From: Mytilinidion resinicola
Lineage: Eukaryota > Ascomycota > Dothideomycetes > Mytilinidiales > Mytilinidiaceae
Length of the DNA stretch: 64,000 nucleotides
NCBI RefSeq assembly: GCF_010093595.1
Contig: NW_022985437.1
Location: 1,017,380-1,081,379, forward strand
Direction: 5' to 3'
Part shown: positions 10,860 to 21,982 of the stretch, in pieces
Layout: the number at the start of each line of letters is the position of its first letter
Position numbering within the stretch: position 1 is the first letter of the stretch
Position numbers and translations under genes: made by a program
Notes under the pieces: model-generated
The model's input: the letters and a program-made list of their open reading frames with translations, nothing else
The model's database searches: none
Told to the model about the DNA's origin: nothing

Positions 10860-11503
10860 GGTTGAGGTGCTTGATCGAAAGCCGATTGCGATGTAGAGAA
10901 ATATTATCAAGTTGATCACAAGGGAGAACAGTTAGTGTTAACTATGCGGCGTTCAGCTGCAGGAATTGTGTATTGTCGGGTGACACCTTGGAGAGCCGGT
11001 CCCGAGACGTCTTGCCGCCTTAGGAGCCCGGGAGACGCATTTTCAAGAGCATGATTGGATATGTGTCGATAAGTGTGAATTTTGTTTTAGCCTTGCGCCG
11101 CTGCTGTCCATCCCTTCCGCCATCGACCTAGCTTCCGGAACCATCCAAACTGTCCCCAGTCTCCCCCCTGTACGGCTCGTACACGTATGTGCGCAACAGG
11201 GGTTTTATAGATGCATACAGTACACTGTGATCACCTTTGTAGTGTACAGAGGTGTACGAGCCGTACATCCAGATCCACATCTGCCGTGCTGCCCGCCAGG
11301 CATGGTATATACTACATAGGAAATGGAACACTCCAAATTTGGTGTGGGTGTACCACTTTTCATGGCTTTCTACACCACAACGTAGGATGCACGAGCTGGA
11401 ATGTTTATCGGAGAACATACTGGCTTGCATTTCACAGGCGGCCGGCGGACGTGGACCAATTCAAACCCAGCCCCGGAATCGCCTCTCCTACCCGTTTTCC
11501 ACC
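10860..11503. other. Intergenic region with inverted repeats
   Basis: Promoter side of the amidohydrolase plus the 3' side of the small gene at 11504. It contains the inverted repeat listed separately (11169-11267) and an imperfect palindrome around CCAAATTTGG at about 11332-11341. No coding gene recognised. Confidence 0.4.
11169..11267. repeat. 16-base perfect inverted repeat with nested stem
   Basis: The left arm TGTACGGCTCGTACAC (11169-11184) and right arm GTGTACGAGCCGTACA (11252-11267) are exact reverse complements. The 67-base spacer holds a second stem (AGTACACT / AGTGTACA type). Could form a cruciform or be a remnant of a small foldback element. Confidence 0.7.
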
Positions 11504-11988
11504 CTACTTCCCTCCCGTAGCCCCCTTCCTCCTCTCCTTTTCCATCTCCATCCACACTCCTATAACTCCTGCCACAGCCACAAGCCCCGTCCCCACGGCC
11601 TGGACGGCCGGAAGCATTCTATACCCCAGACTTAGCCAATCATTTGCTTCTTCTACGGGAACGAGGGCGAGGTCGGGTTGGGTGGGGTTAGGCTCTTCAT
11701 TCTGGGGTAGATAGGGTGGCGGAGGTAGTCCCCGGTCAGGGAGAGGTGGAGAAGTGAGGGTCGGGGTGGGATTTGGTGGTGGTGGAGGAGGTACGGATGC
11801 GGCGGGGACTGGGACGGCAACGGGTGTGCGGGTGAGAATAACACGTCCATTGCGCAGGTCCAGCTCCAGGCGGGTTTCTTTGGTGGGTTTGGGGGGCTGT
11901 CGGGGGTTAGATTCGAAAGATGAGGATGGTGGGAGAGAAGGCGAACCTTTTGCGGTTTATCCTTAGCTTTGCGTTTGAGGAGGGGCAT
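11504..11988 (-). pseudogene. Small proline-rich protein with late hydrophobic helix, frameshifted
   Basis: The ATG at 11988 opens MPLLKRKAKDKPQK. The coding sense then continues in another frame as GSPSLPPSSSFESNPRQ, then a short conserved-looking segment (ETRLELDLRNGRVILTRTP), a proline-rich linker and a possible membrane helix (MLPAVQAVGTGLVAVAGVIG), ending at a stop at 11504-11506. One extra A in the AAAA run at about 11948-11951 would make one 161-codon frame. A homopolymer indel in the assembly is therefore as likely as true decay. Family not recognised. Confidence 0.5.
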
Positions 11989-12436
11989 GGTGGAGTAAGA
12001 ATTTCGAGGCTGACTTTGATTTTAGGTTGAAGCTGTATACACGCATCGAACCCTCAAACTCCTCCCAGTCGAGTTTCGGGCCTACATCAAGTGTAGGTTG
12101 ATGCTGGAGTCATACATATTTGGGAGCGGTGGGGAAGAGGGCAACCAAATGTTTCAGCCTCACGCCACGACAACGCATGGCACGCGGCGATTGGGTGAGG
12201 CTTGCATAACGCTGATTCGACCCAGCCTCGTAAGAAACAATTCTCTTCAACATCTGCTCTCTACACCGCTGTGAGTGCTTGGTATGCAGGAAAAGAAGAT
12301 CGCATAGTAAGCGGTGTTATGTAGCTAGCTAGTCCGTGAGGAGGAAAGATAGACACGGAAGCCGCTGAGTAATCGGATATAGGGGCAACCGCAGTACAGG
12401 CTCGTATCTCTTTTCTTCCTTCTACCTTGCATTCTC
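11989..12436. other. Intergenic region
   Basis: Promoter of the small minus-strand gene and 3' end of the MDR reductase. Nothing further recognised. Confidence 0.3.
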
Positions 12437-13636
12437 TCATTTGCTACCTAGAAAAGGGAAATCTTTGAGCTGGTGAGAACTCGGGGATTCAATTCGATTC
12501 TCGCGCTGCCCAGTTATTCCAAGCGTCGAAACATCATTGGTGTCTTCAATCAGATAGACATATTTGACCGCGCTGGCGTTCCCATCCTTCAGTTTCTTTA
12601 ATCCTGTCAAGATTCCATTCAATCCACCTGGAATCACTTCATACGGATGTGCTTTCAATCTTCCGTCTTCTAAGAGTCGTCCCAGATAGCGCGACCAGAG
12701 ATAGCCAAAGTCCTTGTGTGTTGAATGAACCCGAGGAACAGCGCTGTTGATAGCGATCACACCACTTGGGTATTTAAAGTTTTCTTTATCCTTCGCAAAC
12801 AGCCTGGGAGGCAGCACGGTGCTAACAGTGCCTCCGTTTGGATCAAGAAATCGAAGGGTTGCTTCGAGCGACCCGTTCTCGCTAATGGCATCAAAGACAT
12901 TGGGAACTTTACTTCCTAGGCCTTCCTTCGCGAGGATCTCTTCAACATCTGCAACAAGTGCGTCTTCGCCTTTCCGGTAGTCAACGACGTAATCGACTAA
13001 GGTCTTGGCAAACCCGCTGCCTTGGCCAGCAACGCCGATGATAGGACTGAGCTTGGAGAGACGTGCGAATTTCGCAGCAAATGCACCTACTGCTGATGAG
13101 GCCCCATAGATCAAAATTGGTACTCTCTTTTCGCCTTCTGGAGACTGTTTTAGATTGTATGGTACCGGAAGTTTCATGTCGACATAGAGGGCAATTGCTG
13201 CAGTAAGCGCCGCAAGAGGAACGGTGGCAGCCTCTTCGAAGGAAACATTGTGCGGTACATGGAAGGTCGTCCAATCTGGGGCAACGGCATACTCTGCAAA
13301 GCTGCCGTTTGCGGTTCCGGCCTCGTGAAAAGCTGCTACACGGTCACCTGGCCTGAATTCATAGACGTTTTTGCCGACGGAATGGACAGTGCCGGCGATG
13401 TCATCACCGCTGTTGTGAGGCAGGTTTTTCCTGCGTAGATTTTAGCTTCACACACTTTCAAGACATGCGAAACCAATATTGGGAAAGATATACCATAGTG
13501 GATACTTCCAGTCCTTTGGGTTTGCACCGGAAACGACGACTTTGATGACGACCTCCTTGTCCTCAGGAGTGGGGATAGGGGTTTCAATAATCTCGACTGC
13601 CTCAATAGAAGGTTGAACAATCGCTTGCTTCGGCAT
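12437..13636 (-). CDS. MDR-family NAD(P)H oxidoreductase (enoyl/quinone reductase-like)
   Basis: Exons (minus) 13636-13494 and 13430-12437 with a 63-base intron (378 residues). The GroES-like N-terminal domain carries SGANPKDWK and HNSGDDIAGTVHSVGKNV. The Rossmann nucleotide site is PILIYGASSAVGAFAAKFA. The catalytic-zinc cysteines of true alcohol dehydrogenases are absent, so a zinc-independent quinone- or enoyl-reductase type is likely. Fungal relatives include stand-alone trans-enoyl reductases of metabolite pathways, but no polyketide synthase lies nearby. Substrate unknown. Confidence 0.85.
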
Positions 13637-15128
13637 GGTGATGGATTTGAGAGCTCAGAAGATCTGTATTCTAGTACTATACTGTCTTGCTCATAAATGC
13701 CGTTTTGAAGCCATATATCCCCGTATGGGGACCCTACTTCCTATTTGTCAGCGATGTATGGATCCGTCAGAAAATCCCTGGTCGGAAAAGAAGAAGAGAG
13801 GAGATGCAGCAGGCCAGCGACCGTAAGGTCGATAGACGGTCGATTGTACAACATCGGATTGCACCAACGATCACTCCGCTCGTGCTGTAATTCCGCTTTA
13901 GGACGTGGTCTGAGCCGAGGTACCCCTGCAAGTCTTCCCCGCAGACATCTGGCTTCAAGTGTGCAATCACAGTCCAGAATGCAGAAATAATTTCATGCAA
14001 TCATGTCGACGACGCTGTTGATTTCTGTAATCGGCGAGTGTTGCAGTTTTGAGATTGGTGATGGGGACGAATGATTTGCTCCGGTGTTAAGCTAGATGTA
14101 CGACTAAATCCGCGGTACATTACGAAGTACCAGCGAGCATCCGCCTGGCTGCGATGTGGACCATGGGATGACCGGGTCTTGTAGCACGTATGTCTCCTAG
14201 ATCTGCTAAGTTTCGTAGAACTTCTTGGGCTACTATTATCTGTCTTGAACAACCTCTCTAATCTCACCTCTCACTCCTCTAATACTTTCCATGATTATCC
14301 TCGACGAAAGGTGCTTAGTTTTCACTGTACGCATTCAACGGAGGGAGCCGCACTACTCTTTACCATGCAGAATCGGCGAGGGATTCAGCCACAGTGGCAC
14401 GGAATCTAATTATTATGTCTCGTGGAACTCGAGCAAGTCATGTCTGGACCCGACTCGGTGGAACTGGGTCAATGACAATCAGCCCATTATACGTAGGACC
14501 AAGGAGTCTATCTTACTTCTAGTGTCTACGCCTCTGCGGGACCGCTCGACCGGCTGGGTGGCTTTTCTTCATACTTCTATAACTCACATGGCTTACTTGA
14601 CACTCCCAATTCGATTCAAGTAAATACGACACCGCTGTACTTTTCGAACATGGAGACCTATTACCAGCTATGTTTGGAACTGAGATCTTCAGATCGAAGC
14701 CAGTCAAACCGGAGCTACAGGTCGCTTTCAGATCCACCACTGCTATGTCTTTTGGTGTTTCACTAGTCACCCGAGGAGGTGGTATCTATCATGTAAAACT
14801 ACCAACCAAATGAGCTGCGAATCAGGGTGTATGGGTCGATCGCAGGCTTTGATCCACGATCCGAGCGTCTCTCGAGCATACGCCTCATAGTGGCTGCTGG
14901 TCCAGATCAGACGCCATTGCCATCCTCCTTACATCGAATTTCATGAACCCGATGGCTTGCTCGGTGAGTCCGACGTCACATTGCTTTTCCTTTTTCGACA
15001 TCGAGCTCTCTCTCTCGCGCATATATAGAGTCCTCCACGATCTCTTCTCAAGATCGCATTAGAGCCTTCCATTGCCGGCAAGAACCTATCTACTGACTTC
15101 TGAACCTATTCTACGCTCAACGATCAAA
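13637..15128. other. Long intergenic region with TATA box at its right end
   Basis: About 1.5 kb without a supportable gene; short open frames show no protein-like composition or splice structure. A TATA box (CATATATAGAG, about 15020-15030) lies some 100 bases ahead of the secreted-protein start at 15129. Confidence 0.4.
15021..15027 (+). promoter_or_regulatory. TATA box of the cysteine-rich secreted protein gene
   Basis: ATATATA about 102 bases before the ATG at 15129 and after a CT-rich stretch, a common fungal core-promoter arrangement. Confidence 0.5.
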
Positions 15129-15740
15129 ATGGTGAAGGTATTTAACGAGCATAAGAGCACTGTTGCCTACCACTCAGTGGCACTCACACCTCGCAGCTCG
15201 TTTCTCCCATCTTCACGATTGCCCTCTTCATGTCGACTCTCACTCAAGGCAGAGTGATGCCGAAAACGGGCTCACTCCAAAAACGCGACCCTTTGCCTGA
15301 TGGTACTCTCAGCCTTAAAGCTAGGGCCGATGAGCCCTTTGAAGTCGTAAGCAAGCCCTATCAAGCCTTCGACACTCTCACACCCAAAACTCCGCTGAAA
15401 ACAATTCTTCCAGGCTATATTCCAAGCCCCCCTCTGCGCTGGAGCTGACGCCCAACTCGCCAATCAATTCGACGCTACCCCGGGGGAATGCGTGGACTCC
15501 ACTTTCACCGACTCTCTCACTGGAGATGGCTTCGCCGGGCCCTTCGAGAGCTACATCCTGTCGGGCGGATTGGCCGGGCAGAATTGCCCGGTTCAGACCT
15601 GGTCGCAGCCTGACTGCAAGGGCACGCTGGTTACCAACAGCGCTCTGGAGAAAACTTGTGTTGAGGCGGCCAAGCTTACGCCTGTGACGCTTTATGCCCA
15701 GTCGTTCAAGGTTTGCTGTCAGGGGACGGCTGGGTGCTGA
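15129..15740 (+). CDS. Small cysteine-rich secreted protein (effector-like), Kex2 site
   Basis: Three exons: 15129-15137, 15197-15346 and 15414-15740, joined by 59- and 67-base GT-AG introns (161 residues). The first exon encodes only Met-Val-Lys; splicing then gives a classic signal peptide (MVKLVSPIFTIALFMSTL). A short propeptide ends in a dibasic QKR at about residue 33, a likely Kex2 cleavage site. The mature part has eight cysteines (in LCAG, GECV, NCPV, DCKG, TCVE, VCC, GC), enough for four disulfides. Size, secretion signal and even Cys count match fungal effectors and antimicrobial-type proteins. No family is recognised and the role is inferred. Confidence 0.75.
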
Positions 15741-16556
15741 TTGCGATGTTACAGTATACTGTCACTTCCGCGGACGGATGGCAGATGGAGCTGGTATTGG
15801 ATCAGAGGGTTTCAGGTCAGAGTTGAAGAGCAGCTTGCGGTTCTTCGGACACACGTTCACTTTATAAGCTACTGCGTTTTGGTCGAATTTGGTCAAATAA
15901 CCACTCGTTTATCTTTAAGCCTGAATCGTTCCTGAGCTCATCCTGAATACCTAGGTATGCTTGACCAGCCTGAAATGCACCCCCATAGTCGACCCTTCTA
16001 AGATCTGCCTCTCGCTTCCAACTTTAACAACTGAGATCCCGAACCTGGGACAGACGCTTGCGAATCGGGCTTGGAGAATTGCATACAGAGAATCCCGTCC
16101 AGGCGGCTCGCTGCAACACGAACCCGATCTCACCACGTTGGCGTGCGCGTGCAACACACCACAAACCCGGGAACCACCCTCAGCGCCTTGAGTGCTCGCA
16201 GTTCTAAAACTAGTTCTTAATCCCGGGAGCGGTGGCTTGCTCGTGAACGTCCAAGAAAGATGGTGATTCAAGGACGACGCACTAGTCTCCAAGGAATTGA
16301 GCTCTACCGGAGCCATTGTTACTCTTCTCGTATTCTACAGACCGGACTCTATTAGAAAGAGTAAGAGAAACTAAGGTACAGGCCACGTCTACTTTCCCCA
16401 TTGCTAGTATTATGAAGCACGCAATGAACCCAATTCTATCTCGTTACTCCAACTCCACCGAACCCACCCACTCCCAAACGCTCAGTTTCACAGAATAGCC
16501 CTGCAAGCCATCCCTTTACCCCCATCCCCTTATCCCCATCCTTCCCTTCCCTCCCC
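15741..16556. other. Intergenic region
   Basis: 3' side of two convergent genes (the secreted protein and the cupredoxin). Nothing recognised. Confidence 0.3.
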
Positions 16557-17402
16557 TCAAACCATCCCCGCAACCGCCGCTCCCACCAGCGCAACGACCC
16601 CAAACACGACCCCCGCATTCCCGTCCCTCAAGCTCGCCGCCGTGCCCGTAGACGTAGGCGACGCCGCCGCCGCCGCCGCGGTCCCGCTCGACGCAACGGG
16701 CGACGAGGTCCCAGACGCAGCGGACGAGGGCTTCGACGACGCACCAGCAGCCGAAGCAGACGAACTACTAGCAGCCGCCGACGAGCTGCTGGCCGAAGCC
16801 TCGCCCTCCGGCTTCGTCACGCCGCCCGCGATGGCCTTGGGCGTGGTGCTGTCGCTTGTCTTGGCGGCGGCCGAGGCGTAGGAGGCCAGGGTGTCGCCGG
16901 AGGTACTGGGGGAGGGAGAGGTTAGTAGTGCGTGCGTAATTCCCATGCCCGTTTCCCTCTTCCGCATTGCGAAACATTAGTCGCCCCAGATATAGGAAGC
17001 AGCACGGGCAAAAAAAAGGGGGGGAAGAGTGGAGATGGCGGCTTACGGCACGTTGACGCCCCCAACCATTCCGGCCTGGCAATGCTCGGGCACGGAGCAG
17101 TAGAAGTAGATGGGCTGCGTGTCGTTCACGGTTACGACGAAGACGTCGTTGCCGGCGGGCGCGAGCGAGCCGCTGCCGCTGTAGAAGCCGCCGGTCTTGT
17201 AGTCACATGGCTTCCCGAACTCGCTCTCGGTGATGTCGTGCTGGGAGGGGTTGAAGTGGAAGGTGAGGGTGTCGCCGGCGGCGGCGGTCGTGGTGTTGGG
17301 CGTGAAGACTAGGGCTGGGCCGACGGTGATGTCGTGGTTTGCGGCGAGAGTGGTGGAGAGGAGGGAGAGGAGGGAGAGGGAGACGGGTTGAGAAAGATGC
17401 AT
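16557..17402 (-). CDS. GPI-anchored extracellular cupredoxin, Ser/Ala-rich
   Basis: Exons (minus) 17402-17047 and 16905-16557; the 141-base intron has a CTAAC branch site and splices NVP to TSGD (234 residues). A signal peptide covers about residues 1-20. The cupredoxin domain (about 24-118) carries type-1 copper ligands: His in FNPSQHDIT and the Cys-His-Met set in YCSVPEHCQAGM. A Ser/Ala-rich, mucin-like stalk follows, then a C-terminal hydrophobic tail (GVVFGVVALVGAAVAG) of the GPI-anchor type. Fungal serine-rich cupredoxins of this build are cell-wall or surface proteins of unsettled function. Confidence 0.88.
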
Positions 17403-18031
17403 GATGGAGAGGAGAATTGGGCAGAAGGTTGAGATAGAGTTGAAGGAGGATTGTTGACTAGATTGAGGAATGTAGAGTATGGTTGGAGTTGGAGTTGAAA
17501 CAAACATTCCACAGGGCGACAATATATATAAGCGTTGGGAGGACCCCAGCTACCTACCTCCCAGGTACCCGAGTGCCGTGGCTTACATGCTTGTCTACTC
17601 ATGACGAGTAACCTCTGAAGCCGTCAGCCTCGTAGGACGGAATGGCGCAGCGCCATGGGCTTGATTGGCCACAGAATTTCACCGCATCTCGCTCGGATTT
17701 CTCGGTGATGCTTCAATTGATAATCTGCATCGTGCTGGCGATGTTGAGTTTGCGGACTAAAGATACTTAATGAAAGCCCAATTGGAGACAGTGTGTTCGT
17801 GTGCCCTTGATTATCGTGTCCGCCATTAATCGTCCGTCTACGCTAATGACACCAAAACGCCGCACAGTCCGAGATTTCCTCCCTATCATACACGGTAACC
17901 GAACAGGAACATCGTCTAGTTGAGTTTACATCCCAATAATAAATTTCAACGAGACGATTCGAGCTAACAACTTCATCTTGACCCATCCTGGCAAACTGCA
18001 CACGTAACCTCTGTCCGCCTCATCGGTCCTT
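17403..18031. other. Intergenic region, cupredoxin promoter
   Basis: Contains the minus-strand TATA box listed separately and the 3' end of the transcription-factor gene. No gene seen. Confidence 0.35.
17521..17532 (-). promoter_or_regulatory. TATA box of the cupredoxin gene
   Basis: The minus strand reads TTATATATATT about 120 bases before the ATG at 17402. Confidence 0.55.
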
Positions 18032-20206
18032 TCATCGAGCTTCAGGGAACTTTATACTTGGAACGGTTTGATCGAAGGCATTGTAATCCAGCAGCTCGTA
18101 TCCAGCATTCGAGAGATATTCTCCGGGGTTGACATCCTGATACATATTCGTGGCCTGCAGAGGTCCTTGGCCGGACGTCTGAAAGTTGAAGTTGTTCAGT
18201 GCCGAATTATCGAGCACGAACGCCAAATCGCTGAACTCGCCCCCAAGATTTTCATAATAGGAGTGTGCCATATAAGGATGTTCAGTGGCCGCAGCGAGCG
18301 ATCCAGATCCAGACATAGTCGCATTCGTCGGGTTGGTCGTGAAAGTCTGGGAGAACTGAAACCGCTGCTTGCCCTCCTTGTAAGCTCGCGCCTTGGCCAT
18401 CAGTACGGAAAGAATCTCGCCGTTCTTTGAGATTTTGATGTCCCCGGACCACCTCGTGAAACCGGCCTCGGCAACCTTCCATGCTCGTTCCATAATCTCG
18501 GAGTTTGGGAGCTGGCATGATTCCGTGAGGATGAAAGCCAAGGGAAGATAGTGAATGTAGGCATCAATAAGCCATGACCACTGTCTGGCCTGGGCATCTT
18601 CCTTTAGCAGTTTTGGAATGTCGACAATGTCGCTGGCCATCTGCACGAGCCGAATGTGAGTGGCCTCGGTTTGCGGTGAAGGCTTCAGGGACCCGTAGAG
18701 CTTGAACCAAAGCTCAGCGACCAAGACACGAGCAACATGTCGGGCAAGCCAATGGATGGGATCTGAACCAACGCAGTATCGTATATATGTCGATTGTATG
18801 GTTCTGTGGCATGCCTTTATCGTGGCTTCCTTAGTAGGGAGTAACGACGGCTCGTTGTCATGTAGCCCATGATAATGCGGAAATAGTCCTCCAATTTGTT
18901 CACTTGCTTTTGCTATTTCGAAGCGCATAAGACAAAAGCTCATTTCGGTCCATTCAATTCGAGGTACGGGTAGTAAGTCTGTATCGGCGACTAGATCATG
19001 GTCGTTGATGTTGAGAGGAAGGCTCGGAGAGAAGTCTATCTCCATAGAAGGCGTCAGTCCGTGGTCTTCCGCGGCCCTTTGGTCGAGATACCAAAGCTGC
19101 CACCAGAGTCGCTTCTCCATTTCGGAGTCGAATGCCGAGTAGCTTCCAAGCTGAAGAGAAGAGCTGATACATTTCGCTAGAGCACATATCGCCCAAGTCA
19201 GTTTCGCTGAATCCATGAATCGATTGAATGACAGGTATAGAACGAAAGCTTGAAGCATTGCCAACTCCTCTATAGTCGACGGGTCGGATTCCAAGAGGGC
19301 TTGCTCAACGGCGCAGCGACGTGTTATCAAAGCGGCATTTTTTGGCATTTTGAAGCAGCCTTCGACTTCGCTGTCTGACATGGTTATGGCAGCTGTGAAG
19401 CAGATAGTAAGGAGCAACGCGTCTTCTCCTTTGGTGAGAGCTCCCTCGTCGTACGTTCGCCGGAGTATGATCGCTTCTAGTGAAGGCTTGTGGACGACTT
19501 TCACGAGCGGATCCACCTTTTCCAGGAATGCGTGGAAGCATAGTTGAGCCTGGGATGGCGTCGGACGGACAGCGGCTAGATCCATGAACGGGTTGCTGAG
19601 GGACTGCTGAGGAAAGGTAGATTGGACGGTCGAGCTCGTTGAATAGGTGCTGGTATTGTTGGATGCGGGCGTCCTCATCCCATTATCAATGCTCTCATAC
19701 TTGTCCGTGTTCACGGATAGATTTCGCGAAGACCCACGCGACGTCTGCATGCCAGAGCCGGTACTTGAATGGTTGGATAACGGTGTCTTCACACCACTGT
19801 CGTAGCCATCACCGGCATTAGGACTCTGGCTCTGAGCTGGATTTGCCTGAGCCGCCAGCAGCGCCTGGAAGCCCCGGCGCTCGCTTTCAATCAGCTTCGT
19901 CAGATCTTGGACCACCGTCTCCAGCTTCCTCATCCTCGCGTTGAGCGACTCCGGGGATTCAGTCACGTGGTCGTCTGGTTCCGACTTCGTCTGCGCAGAG
20001 CCCCGAGGTCTGCGGCGGCACTTGCGTACCGGCGACGGGTAGGTGCATTCGATTTTCCATTCCTTGCAGTTCTTGCATGGGGATTCTTTGTTGCATTTAA
20101 CCTTGCGCGTCTTGCAGCCTATGCACGCTTTCCGGCGGAGAGGAGCTTCTGGCGAGGGCTGACCTGACGAGAAGTCATCGGTCGGGGACAATAGCTGCAT
20201 GGACAT
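18032..20206 (-). CDS. Zn2Cys6 fungal transcription factor
   Basis: A 724-residue intronless gene. The binuclear zinc cluster is near the N-terminus: ACIGCKTRKVKCNKESPCKN then CKEWKIEC, giving six cysteines in family spacing. A basic RKCRRRPRG linker and a short coiled-coil (SLNARMRKLETVVQDLTKLI) for dimerisation follow. The middle region matches the fungal-specific MHR (Fungal_trans) domain, with CFHAFLEKVDPLVKVVHKPS and RRLWWQLWYLD-type motifs (here KRLWWQLWYLDQRAAEDHG). The start MSMQLLSPTDDF is chosen over an upstream in-frame extension, which is arginine- and proline-rich and unlike a protein N-terminus. Targets cannot be read from sequence. Confidence 0.88.
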   Translation of the reverse strand: MSMQLLSPTDDFSSGQPSPEAPLRRKACIGCKTRKVKCNKESPCKNCKEWKIECTYPSPVRKCRRRPRGSAQTKSEPDDHVTESPESLNARMRKLETVVQDLTKLIESERRGFQALLAAQANPAQSQSPNAGDGYDSGVKTPLSNHSSTGSGMQTSRGSSRNLSVNTDKYESIDNGMRTPASNNTSTYSTSSTVQSTFPQQSLSNPFMDLAAVRPTPSQAQLCFHAFLEKVDPLVKVVHKPSLEAIILRRTYDEGALTKGEDALLLTICFTAAITMSDSEVEGCFKMPKNAALITRRCAVEQALLESDPSTIEELAMLQAFVLYLSFNRFMDSAKLTWAICALAKCISSSLQLGSYSAFDSEMEKRLWWQLWYLDQRAAEDHGLTPSMEIDFSPSLPLNINDHDLVADTDLLPVPRIEWTEMSFCLMRFEIAKASEQIGGLFPHYHGLHDNEPSLLPTKEATIKACHRTIQSTYIRYCVGSDPIHWLARHVARVLVAELWFKLYGSLKPSPQTEATHIRLVQMASDIVDIPKLLKEDAQARQWSWLIDAYIHYLPLAFILTESCQLPNSEIMERAWKVAEAGFTRWSGDIKISKNGEILSVLMAKARAYKEGKQRFQFSQTFTTNPTNATMSGSGSLAAATEHPYMAHSYYENLGGEFSDLAFVLDNSALNNFNFQTSGQGPLQATNMYQDVNPGEYLSNAGYELLDYNAFDQTVPSIKFPEAR

Positions 20207-21982
20207 GGTGAGGACAGGCTGGCTCAGGTGTTGCGTCGCGCCGCCAGCGTCACGTTGTCGAGCGTGAAGCGACAAGCGGAGAGAAAAGTGCGGAGGAGCC
20301 GATGGGCGAGCGTGGTCCGGCGGATTCCCGAGCAGCGTAACAGTCGGCCGTCGACGATCCTTTGTGTCGGGTTGCTCGGCACGATTGACTGGAGGAGTTG
20401 TTGTTTGGCAACGGATGGGAACACGTGCCACACCTCAACCGTGGAAACAACAGCTGCTTCGGGCCGCGGTCGTGTTGGAGACGAGATATTCGGGTTCAAC
20501 TCGCACGGGCTTGTCGGGAACGGGTCGAGTTATCAGGCTCTGACGTTGGAGACTCTTGATATGTAATCTACGTTTTAGCGAGTTATAGTCTTCCGACGTG
20601 GAGGCTGTGTCAAAGTCACGTGCAACGTGGCTGTGTAGGTGAAGGCTCTTTGATCGAAACAACTTTCGGGCACTTCGACTAAATGGGCCATCCGCTCCGA
20701 ACCTCGCAAATCTCGGTAATCAAACACCATACTTTGCGTCGTCAGCTGATAGCAGGGTAGAGGTCAACGGTGCCAATCGCCATTTCGAGAAGGCCGTACT
20801 CCTCACTACATGCATGGCGGCAAGCAATGTATCCAAGCGAAGCAGGTCACTATTCCTAATCTATCTGTCTACTGGTACCTTGAGCGGGAAAGGCCATGTT
20901 GATAAGCCTCCGTAATGGAATGCTGTGGTATCAGGATCGTATTGATACTACAGGGATGCACTCATACCTCACACTACTTTACCCTATCAGGTACGCCAAG
21001 TCCTCTCTGCGAGTATATTGAGCCAAAAGTCGACATGAGGCTTGCTTACCTACCTATTTTTGTTATCGGTACGCATGTGCTTGGTAATTCCTTGCTCATC
21101 ATGACTGACCGTGTCAGCAGGCATCTGTTGTATACGCGTGGTACGCAAGCTGCTATCTCCCCGACGATGCAAAAGCCTGCTGCAGCTTGACTTCTGCCCA
21201 GTCTGGTAACGATGTAGTCGTCCAGCTACATGTGCCAGCCACGGTTGAAGCCGCGTGTCCCCTCGGAGAGCTTGATTGGGTACTATTATAGCATACAGAT
21301 GCTTATTCCGCCCTTTCACCACGGATCGTCTTGCATTCTGCCTCGTAGCTTGTTCCATCAGATTGTAAGGGTCTTGAATTCCAACAACCACTTATCAATG
21401 CGTCGGGATGGACACCGGAAACTGCAAAGACACTATGACGGAGTCGTCTGCCACTGCCCTGTTCATATCCGCTTACAAGAAAGGAGATGTCTTGCTCACT
21501 GCAGATACGGCTATGGAGATTGGGCTTCATCAAGACGATGTTGGTCATTTTACATTCAGCTTTGGCGTGACGGATGATGACGGTCGTCGGCTACGTGCAC
21601 CATCAAAAGTATCATGGTCTTCTGAAAGCAAACGGTCTGCTTCCACGCGCATATTTAGTACGCAAGGGCGCTCATTGCGCTAGGAATCACCAACGGTAGT
21701 ATGATTGGGGAGGTGGTGTAAGGTAAGTAGTCATTGCTGGCTCGCCTTCTTGATCTACAGTATGATCGATCTGGTGGTGCGCTTTAGATGCAACGGGACC
21801 ACTAAGGCGGATCAGTAGTGACGGCAAAATCGAGAGGATGGTCTTTGGTGGTCTAAAGACACTGCTAAATGGCACTTTGCCATAGAGCTAATGGACCTGA
21901 TATATCGCATATCGGACGGTACAAGGTTGACGTTGCTGAATATGTACGCGCACAGGCTCAAGGCCTTCCCATTGATCACACC
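20207..21982. other. Long intergenic region upstream of the transcription factor
   Basis: About 1.8 kb containing the regulator's promoter/5' UTR and the 3' side of the GTPase gene. Short frames were judged non-coding. No RNA gene recognised. Confidence 0.35.

Noticed and set aside
12437..20206. Possible secondary-metabolite cluster (MDR reductase, secreted proteins, Zn2Cys6 regulator)
   Set aside because: No backbone enzyme such as a PKS, NRPS or terpene synthase lies in or next to the interval.
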